Source: Boletus sp. NGJ (taxonomy: Eukaryota; Basidiomycota; Agaricomycetes; Boletales; Boletaceae). Taken from it: 64,000 nt of DNA. Shown in pieces: positions 32,490 through 42,315 of the stretch (its first letter is position 1; each line of letters starts with the position of its first letter). The stretch lies in assembly GCA_019096195.1 (NCBI GenBank), contig JAGTXK010000219.1, positions 558,001 through 622,000 on the forward strand, written 5' to 3'. Below the pieces are notes generated by a model, which saw only the letters and a program-made list of their open reading frames with translations, was not told the origin of the DNA and searched no databases. The translations under genes were made by a program, and so were the position numbers.

Positions 32490-34845
32490 ATGACGCATTC
32501 TCGAGTCCGCCTGACAAGTCCGTCCAAGCGAACGTCTCCTTTAGGGCTTAATACCGAGATGCGCCACGAGGACAATGCCGTCCAGACTCTATCGCGATCA
32601 TCGTAGAAACTGAGCATGTCCCTCTGCCGGTTCGCATTCGACTTTTGTGAACACTTCAATGCTGTGCGAGTATACCTGTACAGCCTCGCTCCTGGCAGCG
32701 TTTGCTGTGTTGGTGATGACGAATGACACTGCGAAGCTACCGTGGACGTGACTGGTGTGGTATACTTGTACGAGAGTCCGTGACAGAACCGGAAAAGCGG
32801 CGCAGCGTCACGCAGCTCGCAGCCATGGTAGCCAGCGAAGATGCCCTGTGTTCAAACGTTGACGGCGTTCTCGTACCACCGCGATGTCGCGCGGAAGAGG
32901 TAATGGAAAAGGGAGGGGAGGACGGGCCCCGTTACAGAAAATCCTTCCGTACTTTGTGCTCTTGACCGTGAAGCCCGTACGACGGGTACGAAGATTAATC
33001 CTCGATCCGTTTCCTGTTCGTTGCACCTCCGAATTGAAAAAAAAAAGCATCGTCAGCCTGTCAGCATGTCGAAGACGACCCGGTGTGCACGGGAACGCAA
33101 GTGGAGTGCTACCAAAAGGATTCACCCGTCCGAACAAGACGTCTGCAAGTCCGTGCCCAAGTTCTTTCCCGCCGTAAAAGGCTTAGACCAGTGCATTTGC
33201 GTGATCTACCCATAGCATGGGTATAGGCGTGCCGGACTGATTGACGACAATCGTGTTTGGATTCGCAGCGGACTTGTGAGACCAGACGGTTGATCTATCC
33301 TGGAAGTCCGAGTAGTAGTGGTGTGTTCGTCAACAAAACACGCCGTCGCCGTCGAAACGTCGTAGTGCTCTCCAAGTCCGACCGGTCATGTCCCTAGCTC
33401 TCCCATCTGACAGATTTCAAGCCAGTCCAAATACAACAGTTGAACATGAATGTGCTCGTGAAGCAACCCGATTGCCACGATGGCCACTTTAGGGCCTACA
33501 AAAGTCATTTCCTCAGGTAGAGGACAGGTACCGGAATCAGGGCTCACCACTGCCTCCTTGGTAGCCGCCACTGCCCGCTTCAACCCACTCTCTTCTTCAA
33601 ACTTGCAAAATGCCGATCCTCAGCCTACCGGAGGGCACTTATCCTGGAATTCCTGATTGTTCAGCCTTACTTCGGGCTTGTATGCGTTGTCCTTGAGCAA
33701 GTCCTTGGCGATCGGCGGTGCTGTGGTCTTCTTGAGGGTTAGTGGGCAAGTCGATGACGAGGGTTTCATCAAGGATGAGTTTGCCTCGCCAGGTAACATT
33801 CATACGTATTTCCCAATCCCCGGATTCATCCGGCGTGAACGTGGAAGTATAGCGAATCCAACAGCCAGATTGCGCTGCGATAGGTTCCTCGTCCCAGAGC
33901 TCGAGATCCCCCCTGCTCGTGTAGGCCTCTACATCTGGTGGACACATGTGGCTCGGCGCGCCGAGTTCGTATCTTGCTTCCAATTCTGATAGTTCGCGCG
34001 CAGTAGCAGTAATGGCTCGCAGAGGCGGCACAATGCATGTAGAGAGGCTGAACGGCCTCCGGAAGTAAAGGTATATTCGGCGTTAGGCCCTGCGACAGTA
34101 GTCTTGAAGAGGGTGGAGAACTTGTGGCGTAAGTTGGAGAAGAGGAACAAACTCTTGGGGGTCGTTCTTGAGATATCGGACAACGGCGGAAGAAGCAGCT
34201 TCGTGGAGGAGGGCACACAAAGCAGGCATATCCATGCTTGATTCAGGACCAGAGAAGGGGCTGCCCGATGCTTGAGCGCGTTGCAGCAGCTTGAGAATCT
34301 GGTCCATAAGAACTGGTGACTCGTTGAGGGAAGGTAGGAGTCATCGGTCGTGGCGATACCGGCCCTTCCATTTGCGCGACATGTTCCTGTCCAATTGCTC
34401 ATCGTTAGGTCCTCGTAGTCCCATTCTTGCCCCAAGGCTTGATGTACACTTCTCGAATGCCCACACCACGTAGGATATCGTTAAGCAATCTAGGGTCCTC
34501 CGAGTCGTGCGTTCCATTGACGCAGTTGTATCTGTATCATCGACCCGTAGACCCGGGCATGCTTTTTGAGAAGGTCGAACACTTGTCGACGCTGTTATGG
34601 CTCCCTAGGGATCCACATTACGGATAGCGATTTGAAAGGGGTTCAGGTAAGTCTCCTTCGACGCGCGTTATGAAACCATATACTCTCGTGAGGATACCTA
34701 CTCAGCAGTACGCATTACCAAAACGACACACTACTAATAGTGAACCTGCATCGAAAAGACAGCTTCAGCTTCAGCGCGTAAAAATCCAAACAGTCTATAC
34801 CTTTCGTATTCCTGATCGTCCGCCCAGTAATGTTTGATGGTGTCC
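32490..34845 (-). pseudogene. Decayed glycoside hydrolase family 3 beta-glucosidase gene
   Basis: A GH3 beta-glucosidase remnant, 5'-truncated and broken. In order along the minus strand: IKHYWADDQEYER (34843-34803), PFQIAIRNVDP followed by a TAG where the family has Trp (34605-34607), then NCVNGTHDSEDPRLLNDILR, QEWDYEDLTMSNWTGT, LKLLQRAQASG, AALHEAASSAVV-like helix, AGPNAEYTFTSGGRSASL, ITATARELSELEARYELGAP, YTSTFTPDESGDW, VVNQSGTPIPMLW, then TAA (33183-33185), LADVLFGRVNPFGSTPLAFP, PLFRFCHGLSY and SFYDDRDRVW near 32600. At least three frame changes are not explained by introns. The catalytic Asp of MSDW is Asn (34394-34396). Introns are still recognisable, so this is an in-place decayed gene, not a retrocopy. 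The first 200 or so residues are missing. The extracellular cellobiose-cleaving role is lost. Confidence 0.85.
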
Positions 34846-35006
34846 TGTCAGTGAGCGGCGGGTCACGTGGGGCAAGCATATGCCGTCCGCTTCATCCAAC
34901 AGTCGGGCGCTGCAATCCATCCCTTGTCGCACTCGAAATTGCTGACCGAGCCAGCCAGCCCCTGTACCCGTCCAACGCAAAATATACCACGCCAAAATAC
35001 AACCCC

Positions 35007-36565
35007 ATGGACCGCCCTCGTAGCGCAATGTGTGTTTTATTTCGTATGAACTCACCTCAGGGGTTACCGACGTCCTAACACCTTTTTCGTCTTCTCACCC
35101 CACAGCGGCAAAAAACGTACTAGGGGGGATACCATCACGTTCGATACCCGAGCCTCTTCCTCGCTCTCCCCCGCGCCAGATGACGACGACCCACCCAGGG
35201 TAAAGAAACGTACGTGCGCGCCTCCAAACGCTCTCGTCCTCCTGATCACATCCACAGCGAAGCGCGCCGAAACCCGGTCCTGTCCAGCCTGCTCAGAGCT
35301 CATCCCCGTCCGTCTCCTCGCAGCACACGCTGAACTTGAAATGCAGCGCGTCGAGGACATCATCAAGCACATCGGCGACGCAGAGGTGCTCGCGGAGGTG
35401 GCCGACCTCGAGGAAGGGTACGTGTCTCGCTCTCTTTCCCCCGCGTAAAACAGCACTCATATAGTCCCGGGGTCTACTACGAATAGTCCGAGTGCTAATA
35501 AACGTCGCTCGGCCCTTAAAGCACGCCAGTCTCTCACTGCGCTCCAACCGTTGCCTCGTATACGCCCGTCCACAAATCTCACAAACACGACCACGACCAC
35601 GACCGCAGTAGAACATGCGATCGGTTACATTACGCGCCGTCGCAAGGCAAGACATGCACGACTCAAGGAACTTGCCAAGGAGGAAGCAACTTGGCTCGCA
35701 CGGCACAGCGCGGGTGATGTTGGCCCGGAAGGAGATGCCTCAGGGATGGCCTGCCCCGTGTGTTCGCAACCCATCCGCGGTGATAGAGATGTCGTAGAGG
35801 CACATGTCGATGCGTGTCTTGCATATGAGAGTCGGCGTACTCAGGTCGAGCGGGAACGCGAACAAACGATCGGGCTTGTACGCGAGAACGAGGATGCAAA
35901 TGTCGACGTCGACGTCGACACGGGTTGGGATGCAGCGGAGGAAGGAAGTGTCCGTACACGGGTCATCACGAATGCGGGTTTGAGAGGGACGGGAATACAT
36001 ATTCGCGCCTCGACGATGGATACGGAGGATGACATTGATATTGACGGAACGGACGTTGGCGTGTTCGGGGATGCCCAGTTTGAAGAGGCAGATGTTACAA
36101 GGGCGGAGCTGGAGGCAGGCGAGGACGTGGTTGTGGTTGTGGTTGAAAGCGTCGGCCAACGATCGAATCGCGAGCGACAATCTCAGGATAGCACCCCGAC
36201 GGATGTTGGCTCGCTATCACGACCTCAGGAGCGTAGATGAAGACACGGACAAATCAGATTTGGCCATCCTGACCGCGCGTGAACGAGGGGACGACCTTGC
36301 GCTAATAGCAGCTCTGGAAGCAAAGTTGAACGCCATTGTATGTCTTCTCCCTGGTGCCACCCGTATTGCTCATATTTCTCTTGGTTAGCCTGCGTTAGCG
36401 ACTTGTCGCATCTGTCTGTCGCCTTATGTTGACCCCACAGTATCGACAGGGTGTTGGCACACGTGCTGTGCGACGTGTTGGCTAAGGTGCCTTGGTGCAA
36501 CGAAACTCTGCCCAATGTGCCAGCGGATTACGGGGGCATCTGAATTGAGGAGAGTGTATCTATAG
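35007..36565 (+). CDS. RNF220-type E3 ubiquitin ligase (RING C-terminal)
   Basis: A RING E3 ligase of the RNF220 family. The proposed first exon encodes MDRPRSAI and splices to GKKRTRGDTITFDTRA. A first zinc-binding element (SCPACSELIPVRLLAAHAEL) and a second (CPVCSQPIRGDRDVVEAHVD) match the RNF220 middle domain. Acidic stretches follow, with GVFGDAQFEEADV and then, in another exon, DEDTDKSDLAILTARERGDD. The RING finger at the end (CRICLSPYVDPTVSTGCWH, CCATCWLRCLG, CPMC) closes with ELRRVYL and a stop at 36563-36565. The STGCWH...CWLR...LCPxC pattern is diagnostic for the family. The substrate is unknown. It is transcribed away from the GH3 remnant, whose lost 5' end would have lain here. Confidence 0.87.
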
Positions 36566-37401
36566 TCGAGACATCATTTCATTCATACGTGATACTAATA
36601 TACCAGCACTGAATTCGTCCAATGAAGGTGCTATAGACCTGGACAATAAAAATTGTTTAATACGACGAACACACGAATGAACAAGAAGCAGAAAAGATGG
36701 TGCTCATATCTGGCCTTGACTTTCGACAGAACACCCCATCCCAACCAAGCCTAGGGTGGTTAAACAACGAGGGTCATTCAGGGTCCGGTTGACAGCACAC
36801 ACCAGTGGGAGCGCTATGAGGGACCACCACGATGTTCGAATCGTTGCACAAGGGAGGAAGGGGCAAAAAGAGACTCACCGCGTTTATATTGATTGCGATT
36901 CCTAGGGTCACTGACAATTCGCGCGACAAAGAGGAGAGTGAGGAGTAAATGCATTTTTGGTGAGAATTATAGAATACACGTGTGCATAGTCTAGGTCAAG
37001 TGACACCATTTGACAGGCTCAAGCAAGTGGACTTATGAGTCTATTTAAAGGATGAGCGAAATAGTGGAAGAGAAGGGAGAGACGGACTTGATGAACATGG
37101 GCTGAGGTGAGCTCCTGGTGTAGCCAATGTATATGATCATTGGGATCCAGCCGTAGTGCAACACGGACTGTCTGTCTGTCAGCTAGTGATAGTGCAATGC
37201 GAAGAGGAACGCACTCGACCGAACTCGACGACTTTGATAATGCGTTCCTGTAGGATACGTATGAACGCTGAAGGTGTGAGGACGAAAGAGAACGGACCTT
37301 TGTCTCGTCTGAGGGCATGTCTGGTACTGGCAGTGTAGAAGAAAACAACGCGTAATTGCAACTCCGCTCTCGAATATCGCTTTTGATAACTCGACGCGAC
37401 G
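36566..37401. other. Intergenic region, nothing recognised
   Basis: About 840 bp of 3' flank of the E3 ligase and promoter of eIF3f. The minus-strand frame at 37019-37348 has no domain. No repeat or RNA gene was seen. Confidence 0.5.
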
Positions 37402-38547
37402 ATGCCGCTGGGCCCGTCCTCGTCTGCGATTTTCATCCAAAACGCATCGCATTCACCCACCGATGTCAACCGGTAAGTCGTCGCTGTCATCGTCTCCAAC
37501 GTCGCTGACACACACCAAAAAGACCCCGCCCGACATCGCTGACGATCCACCCGACCGCGCTCTTCTCCATCCTCGACCACTACCTCCGTCGCACAGACGC
37601 ACAGCACCGCGTCATCGGCACTCTTCTTGGCACACGTACACCCTCCTCTGCAACCTCCGCCTCCTCCCCTTCTGTCGTCAACGTCACCCATGCATTCGCC
37701 GTCCTCCACTCAGAGACAGAAGAACAGGTCGCCGTCGACGGCGATTACCACCGCGCCATGTACGAAATGTTCCTCAAGGGTCGTGGCGAGTCTATCGCAC
37801 CACCCGGGACAGCCAGCGCAGGTGCTGGTGTAGGTCCCCAGGGCAGGGAGGGTCTCAGCATCGTGGGGTGGTACGCTACGGGAAGCAGCGAGGGTGGCCA
37901 AGCCGGTTTGGGTACCTTCTCCGCCCTCATTCAAAACTTTTACGAGCAAGAGACTGCACCCTTCCCTGCGGTGCATGTCGCACTCGATACCGGGACGGAG
38001 GAAGGTGTTGGTGCGGGTGTGAGGGCATACGTCAGGTCAGCCGCTCTTCCATCCTCCATCCTCCATTTACCAATCTGGCACGGTACAGCTCTCCAGTGGG
38101 AGTATATTCGAAACCAGAGAATTGCGTATTCGTACCTATCCCCTGCGAACTAAAATTCCACGAGTCTGAACGCTCAGGACGTGAGTTGTGCCAATCCCCC
38201 GTTTACCATTGATTCACGTCATCCCAGTTGACCTTCTTCTCTCCTCTTCCACATCATCAAATACTCTCCTCCCTACCTCGCCTCTCCCTGCTATACACAC
38301 TGCCCTCGTGAGCACCTCCGATGCACTCAGTCGTGTACTTGCACACGTTCAAGCCATCCTTCGCGGAGAGATTCCCCCAGATCCTGCACTCGGGAAGTAT
38401 TTGTGGAACGTACTCGGCGCAGCACCCGACGAAGAAGGTGGCTGGGCAACAGCGTTGCAAGATAGTGTCATGGTGTCGTATTTGGCGAACTTGGTGAGAG
38501 GACAGGCGGAAGTTGCGGCAAGGTTGGCATTGGCTGGCGGGGCATGA
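37402..38547 (+). CDS. Translation initiation factor eIF3 subunit f
   Basis: An MPN-domain subunit of the eIF3 complex that loads mRNA on the 40S ribosome. The start at 37402 (MPLGPSSSAIFIQNASH) is chosen because its exon, ending in phase 2, joins correctly to SLTIHPTALFSILDHYLRR. An ATG at 37463 gives the wrong frame. The MPN core is QHRVIGTLLGTRT, FAVLHSETEEQVAVD, DYHRAMYEMF, IVGWYATGS, SALIQNFYEQETAPFPAVHV and ALDTGTEEG, then SKPENCVFVPIPCELKFHES. The JAMM metal ligands are not all present, as usual for eIF3f. The C-terminal helices end SYLANLVRGQAEVAARLALA. Gly-rich insertions in the MPN domain (around 37800-37900) are unusual but in frame. Confidence 0.93.
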
Positions 38548-38789
38548 ATGTGGGCTTGAAAATGTAAAATCCAGCGTGGGATGCACGTCAGCCGAGCACA
38601 CGAGAGGCAATAATCCGAACGAATTGGTAGTTGCACCCCGCGCAGGTTTTCAAGTGCTTACTGTAATGGTCAGGTTTGCGACTTGTTTATTTCTCAATCA
38701 CGACTTATGCGACAAGCTCGATTCCCATTGTCTATCACCATTGACAAGTCCCTCGGCCAAAAATGCGGCGCAGTGGAGCTCGCATATCA

Positions 38790-39644
38790 TTAGCTATTAA
38801 ACATCCTCGAGTGTTGTAAATCGTGTCTCATAGCGAGGATTTCACCTAACGGCCAAGTGTTGGCGGGTCCGTTCAGAGGTAATTCGTCGGTGTCTTCGCG
38901 ATTGCGGGAACTATCGGTCAAGATCGCGGTGGTGATGGTACCGCACTGAGCGATGAAAGCCTCGACGATGGGGCGTACGTCACGCAGCAAGAGTTGCTGA
39001 GCAAGATAGGGACCGATGGTGTTCATACGCACTGCAGCCGAGAGGAGGGAGCGGGCGTGGAGAAAGAGGGCCAGGTGCTGGGCACGGTCTGGGCAGATGG
39101 GTAAGAGGTGATCAGACGAGGCAAGATACACACCGAGTGAGAGCTGGAGTGCGCCTGTGAGCACGCCCCAGCAGATCGGAAGATGGCCGTGTGTGTCACC
39201 GCGTCGTATGGCAAGCTTGAGCTGATCGACGAGAAAGGCGACAGGGTGGGTGTTGGGGAACGAGGATGGTGGTGCAAAGGCCTTGGAGTATAGCGTGAGG
39301 AGGGCAGCACCCTGAGCGGTGGAGGCACGTCGAGCGATATGGCTGAGCGTGATGGACTCGTAGCACGCATCGAGGGACATGAGCGCCGCGAGAGGATCGC
39401 GCAGATTGATGGGCTCTGCGGGGGTGGTTGAGAGGGGTGCCACGATGCGATGGGCATCTGAGACGACGGGAAGAGCAGTGTGCGCATACGAGTGGAGGCT
39501 GTCGTGGATGAAGCCGAGAAGGGCGGTGCTGTGTGGGGGTGCGAGAAATCCGTGCGTATTGTAGGACTCGAGACCGGAAGAGGCGACGAACGAGCCAGTG
39601 GGGAGGTTCGAGTCGGCGAGGAGGAGGAGGACGTACTCGTCCAT
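38790..39644 (-). CDS. ureF: Urease accessory protein UreF
   Basis: It works with UreD and UreG to load nickel into urease. One uninterrupted exon of 284 residues, an exception among the intron-rich neighbours. The N-terminus has the UreF signature LLLADSNLPTGSFVASSGLE, followed by helices ALPVVSDAHRIV, LDACYESITLSHIARRAS, AQGAALLTLYSKAF, HLPICWGVLTGALQLSLG, LFLHARSLLSAAVRMNTIGP and LAQQLLLRDVRP. The terminal residues ILAMRHDLQHSRMFNS match the conserved H-x3-H-x-RLF-S ending. The start lies 105 bp from the divergent AFG1 start. No other urease gene is in the window. Confidence 0.95.
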   Translation of the reverse strand: MDEYVLLLLADSNLPTGSFVASSGLESYNTHGFLAPPHSTALLGFIHDSLHSYAHTALPVVSDAHRIVAPLSTTPAEPINLRDPLAALMSLDACYESITLSHIARRASTAQGAALLTLYSKAFAPPSSFPNTHPVAFLVDQLKLAIRRGDTHGHLPICWGVLTGALQLSLGVYLASSDHLLPICPDRAQHLALFLHARSLLSAAVRMNTIGPYLAQQLLLRDVRPIVEAFIAQCGTITTAILTDSSRNREDTDELPLNGPANTWPLGEILAMRHDLQHSRMFNS

Positions 39645-39702
39645 GAAGTCGGATCCGGATCGGCCGAACAGCCTGACGCACTGACTTGGGACAGCTCAAG
39701 CA

Positions 39703-39747
39703 CAACGGCGACAACGACGACAACGACGACAACGACGACAACGACGA
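39703..39747. repeat. 9-bp minisatellite (CAACGACGA)n next to the AFG1 start
   Basis: Four perfect tandem copies (39712-39747) plus one imperfect copy (39703-39711), ending two bases before the ATG at 39750. It fills nearly half of the 105-bp UreF/AFG1 promoter. The frame upstream of the ATG stays open and would read as a threonine run. Confidence 0.8.
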
Positions 39748-39749
39748 GG

Positions 39750-41522
39750 ATGAGCACGAGGACTGTTCTTCGGGCACTCTGGTGTGCATCACGACTCTTC
39801 ACGCAGCCCGTCCGCGTTCACACCGCGAAACAGTCCACCGTCGCGGCCGTGACCGAGACCGTTTTCGCTGGACCCGCCGTTGCTCGCCTCTCTGCATCTC
39901 ATTCGCCCTTGCAGCGATACGACTCGCTCGTTTCCGCGGGCACACTCCGTCCCGATCCCCACCAACACCGCATCATCCAGCATCTCCAGTCCTTCTACAC
40001 ACAGCTCATTGCCTACACTCCTCCACCCATCCACCCGTCCACACCCCTCTTGTCACCCCCCTCTCTCTTCTCCCGCCTCTTGTTCCGCAAACCACCAAAA
40101 CCAGAATCCGCACCACCAAACGCACCCAAGGGTCTCTACCTCTATGGCGACGTCGGTACCGGCAAGACCATGCTCATGGACCTCTTCTACGACACCCTTC
40201 CCTCGTCTATCACCCGCAAACGTCGCGTCCATTTTCACGCCTTCATGATCGACGTACACAAACGTGTCCATGCTGCCAAACTCGCCATGGGCCTCATCGA
40301 CGGGGGAGGCGGCGCAAGCGTCGGCGGCGGCGACGGCGGTGACCCAATCGCACCCGTCGCGCGAGATCTCGCCAGGGAGGCCCATGTCCTCTGTTTTGAT
40401 GAGTTCCAGGTTACGGATATTGCAGATGCCATGATCCTCAGGAGACTTCTCGAGGGACTCTTGAAACACGGCGTCGTTTGTGTCATTACCAGCAAGTTAG
40501 TCTCTAATTACCCTCCCCGTCTCCTCCTCATTCGCATTCCCAGTCGACATCCCGACGAACTATACAAGAACGGCATTCAGCGTTCCAGCTTCATACCTGC
40601 CATAGCCCTTCTCAAGACACACTTCCAAACCATCGATCTCGACTCTGGAACAGGTCCGCCCCTCCACCGATTTTCAACTTTCAAACTCTGACATTCATCC
40701 TACAGACTATAGACGTATACCCCGTGCACTCTCACACGTATACTACCACCCCCTTACACGAGAGAACGAAGCAGAGTTCAATAAGATATTTGATTCGCTT
40801 ACCTCCCCCCCTTCCTCCTCCGACATCAATCTAGATCCTGTTGTCGTCAACCGCCCTCTATCCACCTTTGGTCGCACCCTCCGCATCCCCCTCTCCACCT
40901 CCCGCGTCGCCCGGTTCACCTTTGCCGAACTCTGCGACAGACCACTCAGCGCGGCTGATTACTTGGAGATCACCAACACATTTCGGACCGTGTTTCTTAC
41001 CGACGTGAAAAAAATTGGCGTTTCTAGAAAGGACGTCGTACGTATTTCATGGGTGTATGTATGCGTGGGCCGTACGTTGAACTTGCCCACTAGGCACGGC
41101 GGTTCATCACCTTTATTGACGCTTGCTACGAGTCCAAGGTATGCCACTCCCTTGCTTCCCATCCCATCCACTGCACTGCATGGTCACGCTCACTATCACT
41201 CACAGACGAAACTCTTCATCTCCTCCGAAGTCCCCATCTATCAAGTCTTTTCGGATGACTTTGCCAACGGCGGGATATCCGACCACATGCGAAGCGTCAT
41301 GGACGACCTCGTGAGTCCCTTTCCCATCCTCTGTCCAAACTACAGTGGGCGGGTGCTGATGAACGCCTTCTTATGTACGTGTGCGTACAGGGTCTCCCGC
41401 CCGAAGTCGTTGGTGCGAGCTCCATGTTTACGGGTGAAGAAGAAATTTTTGCGTTTGCTCGTGCGTGTTCGCGGCTCGTTCAGATGGGGAGTCGGGAATG
41501 GGCCGAGAGCGCTGGGCGGTAG
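39750..41522 (+). CDS. AFG1: AFG1/LACE1-family mitochondrial AAA+-like ATPase
   Basis: A P-loop ATPase of the inner mitochondrial membrane that assists turnover of respiratory-chain subunits. An Arg-rich presequence (MSTRTVLRALWCASRLFTQP) precedes PLQRYDSLVSAGTLRPDPHQ. The Walker A is GLYLYGDVGTGKTMLMDLFY, then RRVHFHAFMIDVHKRVH, and Walker B is VLCFDEFQVTDIADAMIL with RLLEGLLKHGVVCVITS. Later exons give HPDELYKNGIQRSSFIPAI, YRRIPRALSHVYYHPLT, LFISSEVPIYQVFSDDF and the C-terminus SRLVQMGSREWAESAGR, stop at 41520-41522. A Gly-rich insertion (GLIDGGGGASVGGGDGG) before Walker B is extra. The start could lie upstream, because the frame remains open through the minisatellite. Confidence 0.92.
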
Positions 41523-42315
41523 TCTAGACGGCGATGATGACGGGGTTCATACCGAGGACGGTCATGCCGTACCCAGTAAAGACGCTTTGGCCGTATCTCG
41601 AACTTCGGATTCGACGTAGCCATTGTAATTGCCTTTGCAGACGCTGGATAAATCACAGCCTGTACATACCAGCGAAATTTATCAGACAGTGATATCCTTT
41701 CATTCCATGGAAGAAAAAAGAAACTTTGGAAACTAGTATACATCAAAGATTGATGTGGGTATCATACCAACGCATATTCAGACCGGAAACACATACGAAC
41801 ATGGGCCAAACAAGTAAACACGTTTGGCAATCTCGAAGCCAAGGACTCACCCATGTGTTGCGGGGAAAAAAAGAGGATAAAAGACAATTGTTGCGTGATA
41901 TGTTGAGGTCAAGAAGATGGAAAGGACTTGTATACGAACTTCAAAGACAACAAAGAAGTTGTGGTAAAGTAGTATAGTAGAGATATCAGCACGGGTCATC
42001 GCATGAGCAATAGATTGGAGTGAGTACGAACACAAAACTGAGCGAAGCGAAACGTAGGAAAAAAGACGTGGGGTGGGAGTGCGATTATCGATTGCGGACA
42101 CCGGAGACAAGGGAAAGTAAATAATATGAAATGGTGATCTGCGGATTGGATGCGATTCGAAAAGGGTGGAAAGATGGTTTGAGAATGAGGATTGGAATGT
42201 CAAACATGTCATGGTGGACGTGGTAAGTACAGATATATATAGAATGCGCAGATGGTTTGCTGTAGATGCTTCATGCTTGTTGAAAAATATTGAGCGACTT
42301 TAATAATTCAGCCCG
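41523..42315. other. Intergenic region between convergent AFG1 and WHI3-like genes
   Basis: About 790 bp, mostly the 3' flanks of two convergent genes. Frames at 41480-41746 and 41847-42212 on the minus strand lack domains. Nothing else was recognised. Confidence 0.5.

Noticed and set aside
33386-34435. Several separate small minus-strand ORFs read as individual genes
   Set aside because: Each matches a consecutive piece of one GH3 beta-glucosidase in a different frame, so they are fragments of a single pseudogene.
35663-36180. Minus-strand frames opposite the RNF220-type gene
   Set aside because: Antisense of an acidic coding region; the plus strand carries two zinc-binding elements and a RING finger.
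39023-39802. Minus-strand frame of 259 codons with a polyvaline run
   Set aside because: It is an alternative frame of UreF plus the CAACGACGA repeat; UreF itself is fully conserved in the other frame.
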